59,758 nucleotides of DNA, taken from NCBI GenBank assembly GCA_900541355.1, contig UQJU01000005.1, positions 1-59,758 of the forward strand, given 5' to 3'. Origin of the DNA: Candidatus Avelusimicrobium fimicolum. GTDB taxonomy: Bacteria > Elusimicrobiota > Elusimicrobia > Elusimicrobiales > Elusimicrobiaceae. The notes beneath the pieces are model-generated. The model ran no database searches, was not told the origin of the DNA, and saw nothing but the letters and a program-made list of their open reading frames with translations. The stretch's first letter is position 1. Every line of letters starts with the position of its first letter. Shown here piece by piece: positions 8,902 through 18,600 of this stretch. The position numbers were made by a program, and so were the translations under genes.

Positions 8902-9321
8902 TCCAAAAAACTTGGGGCCACTGATGTGGCCCCGTGTTATCTTCTGCGCTATAACGGTTAAATTAGGATATATGGTGTTTTCCCACTCGTATTCTTTCTC
9001 ATTTTTCACTATTACTTGATAAATCTGCCCTTTGTATTTTTTGGTTAGGATAGTTCCTATCGCTAAATTATATTTACATTTATGGGCCCGCTGAATGTAT
9101 TTTTCTGGGTTACCTGCGTACTTATCAAGACGAGTTATATACTTTTCTGCCAGTTTACAACTATACAACTCGCATTGGATAACATACCACAAGGGTCTAT
9201 ATTTGCTCTTTCTCCCTCTTAACGGATACCGATAGAATATATCCCAATAAAATTGGAGTTTTTCGTCTGGCAAGCCTTTGAGTTCATCAAAATTTTTGGG
9301 TAAATAACACTTATTTCTCAT
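8872..9321 (-). CDS. DUF2924 protein (full-length form)
   Basis: 149 residues. The N-terminal half (ELKGLPDEKLQFYWDIFY) and the C-terminal half (GTILTKKYKGQIYQVIV, then ITRGHISGPKFFGL) together match the DUF2924 layout commonly found beside large serine recombinases. The biochemical role of the family is unknown to me; a recombination accessory function (directionality or DNA binding) is plausible. It starts within the end of the small upstream gene (11-base overlap), so the three minus-strand genes from 9822 to 8872 are translationally linked. Confidence 0.8.
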   Translation of the reverse strand: MRNKCYLPKNFDELKGLPDEKLQFYWDIFYRYPLRGRKSKYRPLWYVIQCELYSCKLAEKYITRLDKYAGNPEKYIQRAHKCKYNLAIGTILTKKYKGQIYQVIVKNEKEYEWENTIYPNLTVIAQKITRGHISGPKFFGLISRSIESI

Positions 9322-9517
9322 TTAGCACCTTCCGAATACGGTTTATCTTATGGGCCGAGTTTCCTTTGAAATAGTAGGCCTTGGCTAATTCATCAAAAAA
9401 CTTAATGGCAGTCTGTAAGAGTTCCGCTTCGCGCAATTTCTTGGGGCGCCCCAGTGGATTACCCGAGCGGCCTTTTACAAATCGCCCCGAAGTGGGTGGC
9501 AAACGGCGCGGTGTCAT
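9311..9517 (-). CDS. Small DUF5681-like protein
   Basis: 68 residues. The N-terminus carries RFVKGRSGNPLGRPKK, the basic signature of DUF5681 proteins found in phages and mobile elements, followed by a helical stretch. DUF5681 proteins are usually longer, so this is a short form. Start and stop overlap both neighbours (4 bases with the upstream gene), indicating one operon. Function unknown. Confidence 0.75.
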   Translation of the reverse strand: MTPRRLPPTSGRFVKGRSGNPLGRPKKLREAELLQTAIKFFDELAKAYYFKGNSAHKINRIRKVLNEK

Positions 9518-9822
9518 TTGGACAACCCGAAGAACACATACCCGCTGATAGGCCGCTTGACTATTTCCATCGCCACACGGGATATGCTTTTATAGATTTT
9601 GCCTTGGTATTCAAAACCTATTTCCAACACTTTTACTTCTATGGTGTTACCTCGGTAGTTTTTAGTAATAATACTACCCGGTGCCGGCAAACGGCTATCG
9701 CGTGGACGGATAGGCAAGTTTTTAAGTGGAGTTTCTTCGGTAGTGATAGGGTTAACTAGCCGCCAAACAGCAGGTTGAGTAGGTTTGTTTTCGGGTACTG
9801 ATTTTTTGGTTGTTTTCTTCAT
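9514..9822 (-). CDS. DUF2924 C-terminal-domain protein
   Basis: 102 residues. After a Lys/Pro-rich start it carries the second half of DUF2924 (LPAPGSIITKNYRGNTIEVK, then FEYQGKIYKSIS, then FFGL), so the module holds two DUF2924 paralogues, one full and one lacking the N-terminal half. A 26-bp dyad repeat lies 46 bases upstream, as it does for the recombinase, which suggests common regulation. Confidence 0.82.
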   Translation of the reverse strand: MKKTTKKSVPENKPTQPAVWRLVNPITTEETPLKNLPIRPRDSRLPAPGSIITKNYRGNTIEVKVLEIGFEYQGKIYKSISRVAMEIVKRPISGYVFFGLSK

Positions 9823-9867
9823 AACTTATCTCCTTAAATAAGCAATTTTTACTTCGTACTACATTCA

Positions 9868-9893
9868 CGCTTACTATCGGGAGATAAGTCAAG
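9868..9893. repeat. 26-bp dyad repeat, copy 2
   Basis: Differs from copy 1 at a single base (GAGATAAG instead of GAGAGAAG). It lies upstream of the DUF2924 operon and immediately before the tRNA-like fragment at 9914. Confidence 0.7.
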
Positions 9894-9913
9894 TAAATGA
9901 ATGTTAGGACTAT

Positions 9914-9946
9914 CTACAAGTTCGATTCCTGTTGGGCGCACTTTTA
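9914..9946 (+). repeat. tRNA 3'-end-like fragment (probable attachment-site remnant), copy 1
   Basis: CTACAAGTTCGATTCCTGT resembles a T-arm (TTCGATT loop, four of five stem pairs) followed by TGGGCGCA, like an acceptor strand. The stretch TTCCTGTTGGGCGCACTTTT recurs exactly at 13516. A third T-loop-like stretch (AGTTCGATTCCTAC) is at 10145. No complete tRNA can be folded here. Confidence 0.6.
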
Positions 9947-9952
9947 AGCAAA

Positions 9953-9984
9953 AACCCGTTCTAAAAAAGAGCGGGTATTTTTTT
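9953..9984 (+). terminator. Terminator after the att-like fragment
   Basis: ACCCGTTCT and AGAGCGGGT flank an A-rich loop and are followed by a run of seven T residues. It sits directly after the tRNA-like fragment, as a tRNA terminator would. Confidence 0.6.
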
Positions 9985-10228
9985 ATCATTTCTTGACGAC
10001 AAATCTCTTAAAATCTATCACTTTTCTAAAACCCGAAAAATCGCTCAATTTTGGACACTATATTTTTGCCATTTTATCGACGAAGATTTCTAATTTTGGA
10101 AGCAAAAAATGGTCACTATAATGGCAGAAAAAGCGCAAAAATCACCTAGTTCGATTCCTACAGTAGGCAATATACATTTTTTTGTTCTCGACGAGAAACT
10201 ATAAAAATTGAGCAAAATTAGCAAAAAG

Positions 10229-10265
10229 AACTATGAAAGTAGTGGACACAATATGGACACTATAA
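10229..10265 (+). repeat. Tandem TGGACAC element, copy 1
   Basis: AACTATGAAAGTAGTGGACAC, then six bases, then TGGACACTATAA. It is nearly repeated at 13825-13861. A single TTGGACACTATA also occurs at 10046. It could be an integrase arm site or a regulator operator. Confidence 0.55.
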
Positions 10266-10375
10266 CACTAAAAAGTTCTATGCCTAATATAATATCAAAC
10301 CGCCCTTTTTATAGTGACCATTCTACATACTTTTGGCAGAGTAGAATAAAGTATAATGCTCTTGAAGGAGTCAAT

Positions 10376-10588
10376 ATGGGAACAATACTTGGAATTGTTG
10401 CAGCTTTGATTGTAGGTGGAATTTTCAGCCTAATTCCCAAGAAAGAATTACAGTTGAAAGAAAACGAAGATCCGACTAAACGTAAAGGACAGTTGTTTTT
10501 GATGGCTTTTATTATATTTGTAATAGCGGCCATTATCTTTGTTGCTATTGATATGAGTAAATTTACACTCCACATGGTCTTAAAATAA
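10376..10588 (+). CDS. Small two-helix membrane protein
   Basis: 70 residues when started at 10376, where GAAGGAG lies 6 bases upstream of ATG; the longer in-frame ORF starts inside repeats and is rejected. Two hydrophobic helices (residues about 4-20 and 40-62) flank a charged Lys/Glu loop. No family recognised. It is followed 29 bases later by another membrane protein gene on the same strand. It may belong to a small toxin-like or stress module in this cassette, but that is speculation. Confidence 0.7.
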   Translation: MGTILGIVAALIVGGIFSLIPKKELQLKENEDPTKRKGQLFLMAFIIFVIAAIIFVAIDMSKFTLHMVLK

Positions 10589-10617
10589 GACTAGAAGAAA
10601 AGGAATCCTTTGCATAC

Positions 10618-11151
10618 ATGGGCCGCTTGATGCCCGATATAACTCCTAGGCGATTTTTGCTATTTTTGGAAGGATTAGAGCTTTTTCCTTTATTGTGGAC
10701 ATTATTGATATGGTTGGCAATCGTTCCTGGAGGAAAGAGCTTTCTATTTCTTTTACTAATTTTTGTTGTTACAAAAACTATACTAGCATTCTGGCAACCG
10801 TATGCATTAGTGCTTTTGTGTTACTATACAACACGTTTTCCAGCAGTTTTGGCCATATGGGGATGTGCTATTTATAAATTGATCAAATACTTTCATTGGG
10901 CCGGGATACTATATCTAATTGGCTTTTTTGTGTTGCAAATTCTTCTTACCGATGCACTTGAGCTTATATTTGCCAAATTAGGAACGATGCGTCTAAAAAG
11001 GCCGGTAACCGCGGGAGAAGTATTATTTTTTGGGTTATTTAAATGTACGGCTAGATTCTTTAATAAGAACGACAATTTAGAACTTACGAAAGCGGAATTA
11101 AAGCCTGAATGGTGGCAACAATTTCTCTTTCTATATAAAGGCGAGAAATAG
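10618..11151 (+). CDS. Uncharacterised multi-pass membrane protein
   Basis: 177 residues with four to five hydrophobic segments (within residues about 18-125) and a soluble C-terminus ending ELKPEWWQQFLFLYKGEK. I recognise no domain. The start is set by the ATG at 10618; an AAAGGAAT lies further upstream than usual, so the start is uncertain. It is probably co-transcribed with the 70-residue membrane protein before it, and the pair converges with the 11200-13178 genes. Confidence 0.7.
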   Translation: MGRLMPDITPRRFLLFLEGLELFPLLWTLLIWLAIVPGGKSFLFLLLIFVVTKTILAFWQPYALVLLCYYTTRFPAVLAIWGCAIYKLIKYFHWAGILYLIGFFVLQILLTDALELIFAKLGTMRLKRPVTAGEVLFFGLFKCTARFFNKNDNLELTKAELKPEWWQQFLFLYKGEK

Positions 11152-11199
11152 AGATTAATTTTCTACTGTATTAATCCTTAGAATTAAACTTCATATATT

Positions 11200-12135
11200 T
11201 TATTGCGAAATTGTCCTAACAAGTTTTCCACTTGTAGCTTTAGGTAAAGATAATATCGCTTCGTAGAATTGTTTAACGGCACGACATTGTTCTGTTCTAG
11301 ATAAATTCTTTCCGCCATCAAGGACTATCATTAAATTAGCAATTCCATATCCTTTTTTGCCATAATAGGCCCCAATTTGCTTAAACGCCTTGGCCGCCTC
11401 TTCTTCACTCATTACTGCCCCTTTATAGGGATTATTAATGCTGTTGTTAACAAGTTTGCTTTTAACACGAATTGTTTCCTGCCTGTCTGCTTCTGGAATT
11501 GGGAATACTTGGCAATTATTTTTAACCATGTGGTTATATTCGGTTTGATACATATCATAAATATCTTGGTCGGATGCAAATCGCATGTATTTTGAGAATT
11601 CTTTTTCTAGTAAGTTCATCACGGAAGGGATAGCTTCCGAATCTACTACATCAAACGAATGAGTTTCATTCCATTTACGCAACAAAGGAGAATTAGGACT
11701 TATCCCTTTTATAACTTGTTTCATCTCGGTTTTAAAGGAAGGATTTTTCTGCATTAGCAAAGCATATAAGGCATTGTGATTCTCTAGGTAGTCCACAAGT
11801 ATATCCGCAGGATCTTCCATGTTTTTAGAAATATTATTTGAGCTTGAAGCATGTTCTTGGTCATAGAGTTTACTTTCTAGAATTTTGTCTTGAAAATTGT
11901 TAAACATAAGTAGAGCAAATAAAATCGTCGATACCCAAAATGCCACCGTATTTCTTGAAGGATTCTTTCGGCCTTTTCCTAGATGTGTTATTCCATACGC
12001 CAAAAGTCCTAACCAAACCCAGGTTCCCAAACTGCCTCCTAAAATGCTAGGAATATCCCTTGAAGCGTTTGGACTTGTTGCGACGTAGATCAAAGAATAA
12101 ATGAAAGAAACAGACCAAAAAATATATTTATTCAT
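11200..12135 (-). CDS. Uncharacterised membrane-anchored protein
   Basis: 311 residues. Three N-terminal hydrophobic segments (residues about 5-20, 33-50 and 67-82) are followed by a largely helical soluble domain of about 220 residues with no recognised motif. I chose the ATG at 12135 because AGGAGG lies 7 bases upstream; the longer ORF would extend into the preceding ankyrin gene. It lies 26 bases downstream of that gene on the same strand, so the two are likely one operon. Confidence 0.75.
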   Translation of the reverse strand: MNKYIFWSVSFIYSLIYVATSPNASRDIPSILGGSLGTWVWLGLLAYGITHLGKGRKNPSRNTVAFWVSTILFALLMFNNFQDKILESKLYDQEHASSSNNISKNMEDPADILVDYLENHNALYALLMQKNPSFKTEMKQVIKGISPNSPLLRKWNETHSFDVVDSEAIPSVMNLLEKEFSKYMRFASDQDIYDMYQTEYNHMVKNNCQVFPIPEADRQETIRVKSKLVNNSINNPYKGAVMSEEEAAKAFKQIGAYYGKKGYGIANLMIVLDGGKNLSRTEQCRAVKQFYEAILSLPKATSGKLVRTISQ

Positions 12136-12161
12136 ATATATTCCTCCTGAAATTAGCCCCA

Positions 12162-13178
12162 TCAAAAAGGAAGCATAGTATTGAGCAAGTCTTGAACAGT
12201 TATATCTTTGTAGTGTTTCGCCTTTTTACTTAATAATATTTTTATCAGTTCATCATCTGAGTTAGAATAAGCAATGTCTAAGGGAGTTGCTCCTTCCGTA
12301 CCAATTCCTTCCCTGCGGCAGATAGCATTAACATTCGCACCATACCGAATCAACAGTTGAGCCATATCACTACGATTTTGTTCTAATGCCAAGCAAAGTT
12401 GATTTGGATGGGCATGATGTTGCAACAAGAGCTGTGCAATTTCAAGTTTGTCGAAATAAATTGCTGTTTCTAAAGGAGTTACTGGAAATTCCACATGATA
12501 ATTATCCCATTTAGAACCTATATATGAATTTACTTTAATCTTGCCTTGATTTAGTAAAAATTTGACAAGTTCTGTGGAGCCACTAGCAATTGCATAGTAA
12601 AGGACATTTCCTTTTGGGGGTAATTGATCTCGTACTGTTGACTCCGCTCCTTTTTCAATTAAGAATTTTAAGATAGGCAAATTGCCATTGGAGGCAGCAA
12701 GATTAATGGGATATTTTCCATCAATATCTTGGTAAATAGAAGCCCCTTTCTCAATTGCTTGTTGTACCGCTCTTAAATTAGCGCTGTCTATAGCAATGGC
12801 CAATAACACTTGTTGAGCATATTTTTTTGAAGGCCAAAAGGTATTGATTCCAATATCAAGACCATTAAATGCTTGAGTGATTTCAGGTGAGCTTTGAAAA
12901 TTAGCCATATAAGCCAATGGCTGCAAACTATCGAGGGTTTTCTTAATAGTTTCGGTATCTTGAAAACGTAGAGCCAAAATGAGAGTTTGTTTTTGGTCAA
13001 TTAAATTTGTTTTTTTCAGGCAATCATAAAATTGCGGATTTTTTGTCTCAAGTGTTTGTGTAATAAAACTGTCTAAACCAGTAGGTTCTAACTGGATGTT
13101 TTTTAGACAGCGTTCTTCGTTTGTGTATGAGCAAGCGAAGCATAATAAGCATGTGATAAGAATATAATATTTTTTCAT
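12162..13178 (-). CDS. Ankyrin-repeat protein with signal peptide
   Basis: 338 residues from the ATG at 13178 (AGAGGA, 3 bases spacing). An N-terminal signal sequence (MKKYYILITCLLCFACS) contains a cysteine in an imperfect lipobox context, so it may be a lipoprotein. Residues about 120-330 form at least five ankyrin-type repeats (KYPINLAASNGNLPILKFLI, ATPLDIAYSNS), a protein-binding scaffold. An extended -10-like TGGTACAAT sits just upstream. It probably forms a two-gene operon with the membrane protein after it; such pairs can be effector/immunity or envelope-stress modules, but nothing here proves it. Confidence 0.8.
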   Translation of the reverse strand: MKKYYILITCLLCFACSYTNEERCLKNIQLEPTGLDSFITQTLETKNPQFYDCLKKTNLIDQKQTLILALRFQDTETIKKTLDSLQPLAYMANFQSSPEITQAFNGLDIGINTFWPSKKYAQQVLLAIAIDSANLRAVQQAIEKGASIYQDIDGKYPINLAASNGNLPILKFLIEKGAESTVRDQLPPKGNVLYYAIASGSTELVKFLLNQGKIKVNSYIGSKWDNYHVEFPVTPLETAIYFDKLEIAQLLLQHHAHPNQLCLALEQNRSDMAQLLIRYGANVNAICRREGIGTEGATPLDIAYSNSDDELIKILLSKKAKHYKDITVQDLLNTMLPF

Positions 13179-13988
13179 AAATCCTCTTTTATTGTACCAC
13201 ATTGAGAGAAATCAAGGGAGAAAAGCCCCAGAATCGGCCCACAAACGGGTTTAAGAACCCTAGATCTAGGTTTCCTCGCATTCGGTTTCGTCTTGGCTTT
13301 GTGGGGCAAGTTCCAAAAATCTCCGAGTTCTATGCGCGTTGTAAGTACTTTTTACGATTTGGTTTAAAAACACACTTTTACCCACTTTTAATGCGCTAGT
13401 TCGGTGCACCTTTGAAAACCCTACCTTTGAGAAGTAAAAAGGAATTAAAAATGTCCTAAAATGTACACCAAAAGAATGGTACACTATAATGGACACATTG
13501 TCGTCGAGAAATTAGTTCCTGTTGGGCGCACTTTTAGAAAAAGAGCCATTCTCAGACGAGAGTGGTTCTTTTTTTATGCTTTTCCGACGGTGTTTTGGGA
13601 GCAAAATGAGCAAAATTAGAACAAAAAGTATATATTGTTAGTGGCCCCTGTATGGTGTACAGTAAGCGCTAGTTTTCTTTGCGTTTCTCGTCGGTAAAAT
13701 CCCAATATACCCACAAAATGAGGCGGCACTATCCGCACAGCCAACATTTGCTTAATTTCTTTCCCAGTTATATTTCCCGTCCCTCGTCGTTGGATAATAA
13801 AAAATTGTGAAAAATTCCCGCGAAACTATGAAAGTGATGGACACTTTTTGGACACTATAAAATCCCTATTTTTTCCTTTGGGAGCGAGTATATTTTCCCC
13901 ATTTTATAGTGACTTTTTACTTTTTTAGGGCACAGTAGAAGTTATAAAAAATCGCCTCCATTAAGCGGCGGTTAAGAGATAAGTAGAA
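13179..13988. other. Repeat-rich cassette junction, no gene
   Basis: Holds a second copy of the tRNA-3'-like fragment (13516-13536), a strong terminator (13542-13577), a TCTCGTCGGTAAAAT motif shared with repeat copy 1 (about 13685) and the second tandem TGGACAC element (13825-13861). The same parts in the same order occur at 9914-10265. No credible ORF is present. Confidence 0.65.
13542..13577 (+). terminator. Terminator after second att-like fragment
   Basis: AGAGCCATTCTC pairs with GAGAGTGGTTCT (two G-U wobbles), loop AGAC, followed by seven T residues. Confidence 0.7.
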
Positions 13989-14912
13989 TTAGATAAACAT
14001 ATTAGATACTTCTTTGAACTTTAGGGACATGTCACAAAACCATGTATATGCTTTATCCCAGTCTTGCTTATTTTTAATATTTAGCTTGTGTTTTGTTAGG
14101 ATCCGGCAATCTTTGGTGGCTTCTATACATTCCACTTCATTTCCTAGAATACCCGCTATTTTCTCTTTCTTTTCACAAAACTTATTAAAAAGCTCTTTGT
14201 TATGTGGAATATAAATTTCAGCTCCTATGGCCTTATCCCTCGTATTAACAGTTAAAGATAAATGAAATAGAGCTGTTCCTAGTGGCAGGGAATACCAATG
14301 CTGCGGTTGAGGCTTCTGCATTGTAAATTCTTGCATAAAAGCTTCTTGTTCAGAAGCATATTCCTTAAAGTGTTGCCAAAAGTCTAATTGTAATGCTTTA
14401 ACTTCACTTAATCCATCGATTGTCTGTAAGCTTTTGGCCCAATCGTTAGGAGCTTCCACAATATTAAATTTAGGAGCAGGCAAGGAGTCGCCAATTTGCC
14501 ACAGTTCAATTTCCAATAAGAAAAATCCTACGTTTTCCTCAGTGGTACGATTTAACCACTCAATAGCTTGTCTATGCTGATCCCCTGCTTTTTTGACGAT
14601 CCAAATTATAATTTTCGCGTCTTTACCTGCGGCATAGATAATAATTTGTCCCAAATGCGTATGATTCGTTGGCTCCAATTGATTTTCTATAATAATTTTT
14701 CGCCCTGTTCCTTCTTATTTGGCGTATAAATCAATTTCATAGGGACCCACTCGGGATTCGCGCTCCTCCAAGATAATATCTCCAAGCCCAAGTGTAGCAC
14801 TTAATTCTTTTAAATTCTCTGTTTTCGCTAGCCATTTAGAAAAGTCTTTCTCTTCATTGGGCCAAATTTCTCTCAAATCTGTTATTTTGTGAATTTTACC
14901 TAAATTTGCCAT
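13989..14912 (-). pseudogene. DUF4268 / PD-(D/E)XK nuclease gene interrupted by an in-frame TAA
   Basis: Start ATG at 14912 (AGGAG, 8 bases upstream). The N-terminal part reads through VGPYEIDLYAK, then a TAA at 14715-14717, then continues in the same frame with EGTGRKIIIENQLEPTNHTHLG. In this family these segments are contiguous and form the nuclease core (D in EIDL, E in IIENQ). The C-terminal DUF4268 region (LDFWQHFKEY, RDKAIGAEIYI) is intact to 13989. So one base change has split a gene of about 307 codons. Without readthrough only a 65-residue fragment is made, although a TTG at 14678 could allow separate translation of the C-terminal part. Probably a former restriction-type defence gene. 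Confidence 0.85.
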
Positions 14913-15142
14913 TTCTCGCACTCCTAATATTCTAATATCTTCCATTGTATCACATTAGAAATATAGACATACTGAATTTAATTTACTAGAATGGAAATGT
15001 GCTTATTGGCAAGCCTGCTCGTTCGTGCAAAGATTTTATCAGCCAACGTATAGATAATATAACCTTACCAAGTTGATTGTCTGGTCAAAGATTACGAACG
15101 CATATTTACAGATAAGAAACTTGGAATAAATGAGGAGATATT

Positions 15143-15601
15143 ATGAAAAACAAAGACGTAAATTACTTCAAACTGCAAGCAAAAAATCTCTACCGAGATT
15201 ATCAAACTAAACAAGCTTACGTTGATGATGTAGATGGAAACACTTATTACCAATATAGTCCAAAATATTTTGACATTGATCAATTGTTTGTGGATTTCGA
15301 TTGGGACGAAGATGATTTCTCTCTGATGAAAGCCCAACATTTAATTTCCAATATGGTGGGTTTTAATAAATGGGCTGATTTGCTAAAAGCCAAACCAGAA
15401 GAGTTGGAACTGGCTCATTTGCTACTAGATAATCAGGAGAAAATTGATTTGGAAGGCTGGAATATGTATATAGCGCGTATAGAATATGATAATCATGTTG
15501 TATTAGATCCGGCTTCAAAATTAGAGATTTTTAAGAAAGTCTTTTTAGAAGAAGAAGGACATCATAGTCCATTCCCACCTTATAAACTTTCTCAAAAGTA
15601 A
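15143..15601 (+). CDS. Uncharacterised protein, possible glyoxalase-superfamily-associated module
   Basis: 152 acidic residues, start ATG preceded by GAGGAGATATT. The segment SLMKAQHLISNMVGFNKWADLLKA resembles the short helical module that precedes some glyoxalase-like proteins in gut bacteria; the N-terminus (YFKLQAKNLYRDYQTKQ) fits the same group. I infer the family only loosely and assign no function. It is a lone plus-strand gene convergent with hsdR, sharing a bidirectional terminator. Confidence 0.75.
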   Translation: MKNKDVNYFKLQAKNLYRDYQTKQAYVDDVDGNTYYQYSPKYFDIDQLFVDFDWDEDDFSLMKAQHLISNMVGFNKWADLLKAKPEELELAHLLLDNQEKIDLEGWNMYIARIEYDNHVVLDPASKLEIFKKVFLEEEGHHSPFPPYKLSQK

Positions 15602-15607
15602 ATCTAA

Positions 15608-15632
15608 AAGCCCCGCGTTTTGCGGGGCTTAA
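15608..15632. terminator. Bidirectional terminator between convergent genes
   Basis: AAGCCCCGC and GCGGGGCTT form a perfect 9-bp stem around GTTTT. It serves the 15143 gene on plus and hsdR on minus. Confidence 0.8.
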
Positions 15633-15633
15633 A

Positions 15634-18600
15634 TCATTTTACCAACTCATCGCTAATCAATTCCGCTTGCTCTAAAACACGCTCTGTGGCGGCTTGCTGC
15701 TGGTCCGGAGGATAGTTGTATTTACGCAAAATACGCTTAACGTGAAGCATAATTTGGGCTTTCACGCTCTCGCGCTTGCTCCAATCCACCTTTACGGATT
15801 TGCGCAGGTAATTGGTCAATTCCTGTGCGATTTGTTTTAGCACATCATCCCCTAGTTCCCGCACGGCCGATTCATTCTCTTCTAGTGCGTTATAAAATGC
15901 AAGTTCTTTCTCGGAAAGGCCCAAATTCTCGCCCTGTTTTACGGCCGCATTCATCTCTTTGGCCAAGGTCAGCAATTCTTCAATCACTTGGCTAGTTTGC
16001 AGAGAACCGTTATTATACTTATTAACCGTTTCCTTTAGTTTTTCCGAAAATTTGCGTAGTTGCGGCAAGTTTAACTTAAACTGGCTCTTAATTTTCCCTT
16101 CCAATAATCGTTTAAGCAGTTCTGCCGCCAAGTTCTTTTGCGGCATTTGTTTTATTTTGTCTAAAAATTGTTCATCTACAAGTGATAAATTCGGTTTATC
16201 CATCCCTGCGGCTTCAAAAATATCAATCGGCTTTGCGGTAATCACAGCTTGAGAAACGAGCGTATCCAATAAGGTTTTCCAATCCTTAAGTTTTGGGTTT
16301 GGATTCACTTTTTTCATCATAGCAGTACGAATAAGCCCAAAGAATGCTAACTCATCTGTCAGTTTTGCGGCTTCCGGCAAACTTTGGCACAAGCCGTATG
16401 CTTTTTGAGCGGCTAGCACATTATCACAAAAATCTTTTTGAGCTGTTTCCCGATTGGGAGCATGCGCCAAAATATAATCCCAAGCAAGCGGCACTAAATC
16501 GTATGCCTCCGTCTCAAAACGGCTATAATCAAACCCTTTCAAAAACGCACGGCAAACATCCATATAAGACTGCAACAGTTCATAAGCGCGTTTAATATCC
16601 GCCGCCACATCCCCGCGTCCACCGCCTTGGGTATAATCACGCACCGCTTGTTCCAATGCCCGAGCCATGCCGATATAATCCACCACAAGCCCTGCCGTTT
16701 TGCCTGTAAACACGCGGTTTACGCGGCTAATGGCCTGTATCAAGTTATGGGCTCGGATAGGTTTATCCATATACATCGTGTGCAAACTAGGCACATCAAA
16801 TCCCGTCAGCCACATATCGCACACAATCACCAATTTCATGGGGTCGTTGGGGTCTTTCATGCGGTTTTCAATTTCGGTTTTTACGGCATCGTTGTAAATA
16901 TGCGGTTGGAAATTGGCCGGGTCAGCGGCACTGCCTGTCATAATTACTTTGATAAACCCTTTTTTCGGGTCGTCCGAGTGCCATTGCGGGCGGATTTTAA
17001 CAATTTGGTCGTACAAATCCACGGCAATTTTGCGGCTCATACACACAATCATACCTTTGCCATCTAACGATTTAAGCCGCTTTTCAAAATGTGCCACAAT
17101 GTCAGCGGCCAATAATTCAAGCCGTTCCGGCAGTCCGGCCAGTTTTTCAACGGTAATCCACTCAGCCTGCGCTTTCTCGTTATCATCCATATCTTTCATC
17201 AACTGGGCGGCTTTTTCGTCTAAATGTTGCAGGAGGGCCTCGCGCGTATTTAATTGGATATGCCGTGCTTCGTAATAAATCGGCACGGTGGCGCCGTCGC
17301 GGATGGCGTCTTGCATATCGTACACGTCTACATAGTTGCCGAAAACAGCCTGGGTATCACGGTCGCCTTCGGATACAGGCGTTCCCGTAAAACCTACAAA
17401 GCACGCATTGGGCAGTCCGTCACGCAAGTATTTGGCATATCCATATTTAAGTTTGCCTGTTTTGAAATTAGCCCCAAAACCATATTGGGTGCGGTGGGCC
17501 TCGTCGGAAATTACCACAATGTTAGAACGGTCTGACAGCATCGGGTAGGCATCCGCGCCGTTTTCCGGCAAGAATTTCTGCATGGTGGTAAAAATCACGC
17601 CGCCACTCGGTTTATTTTTAAGGAGCGTTTGTAATGTTTTGCGGCTTTCGGCGGCCACAGGGGCTAGTTCGGGCACACATTGGGCAAACGTGTTAAAAAG
17701 TTGGGTGTCCAGTTCGTTGCGGTCGGTCACCATCACAATCGTGGGATTTTTCATAGCGGGCGAGCGCATAATTTTGTGCGCAATACACACCATGGATAAA
17801 CTCTTGCCCGAGCCGGTAGTATGCCACACTACGCCGCCTTTGTTGCTATGCGCATTTAAGGCCCGCAAAACACTTTCTACCGTCTTGCGCCCTGCAAAAA
17901 ACTGGTGGTAGCCCGCAATCTTTTTAATCGTTTTGGACTTATCGGCTTCAAACACCACAAAGTATTGTAAAAAATCCAATAGTTGGGCTTTGTCAAAAAA
18001 TCCTTTGATTAAAATTTCGGCTTCGTGTTCGGTTTCTTGGGTGCGTTTTTCTCCGTGTAAGGTGCGCCAGGGCATATAACGCTCTTCATTGGCGGAAAGC
18101 GAGCCAATCCGTGCCACTACACCGTCGGACAAAATACACGCTAAATTATAATTGAACAAATCTGGGATGTCCGTTTTATAGGTTTGGATTTGGTTATACG
18201 CGGCCGAAACATCCGTTTTTTCATTAGACGGGTTTTTTAGTTCCACTACGGCAATAGGCAGACCATTCAAAAACACCACAATATCGGGGCGGCGCAAGTT
18301 GACAGGGCCTTGAACAGCAAATTGGTTGACGGCTAGAAATTCGTTATTTGCGGGGTTGTTAAAATCCACAATTTTTACATCGGTGGCTGTATCTTCGCCC
18401 GTAGCGTTTTTGTGGCAGATTTTAATACCGTCTGTAAGGTAATGATAAATGGTTTCGTTCCGGGCGATTAACGTGGCTTCGGACGGATTGGCTAGCAGTT
18501 GGTATGCCTCGTCCAGTACCGCTTGCGGCACGCCCGGATTTAAGCAGACAAGCACGTTTTTGACGTTTTGCGGCAAAATAACTTGGCGAACATCCTCCCG

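Noticed and set aside
13202..13496. Short ORFs on both strands in the cassette junction
   Set aside because: They lie in repeat and terminator sequence, with no ribosome site and unlikely composition.
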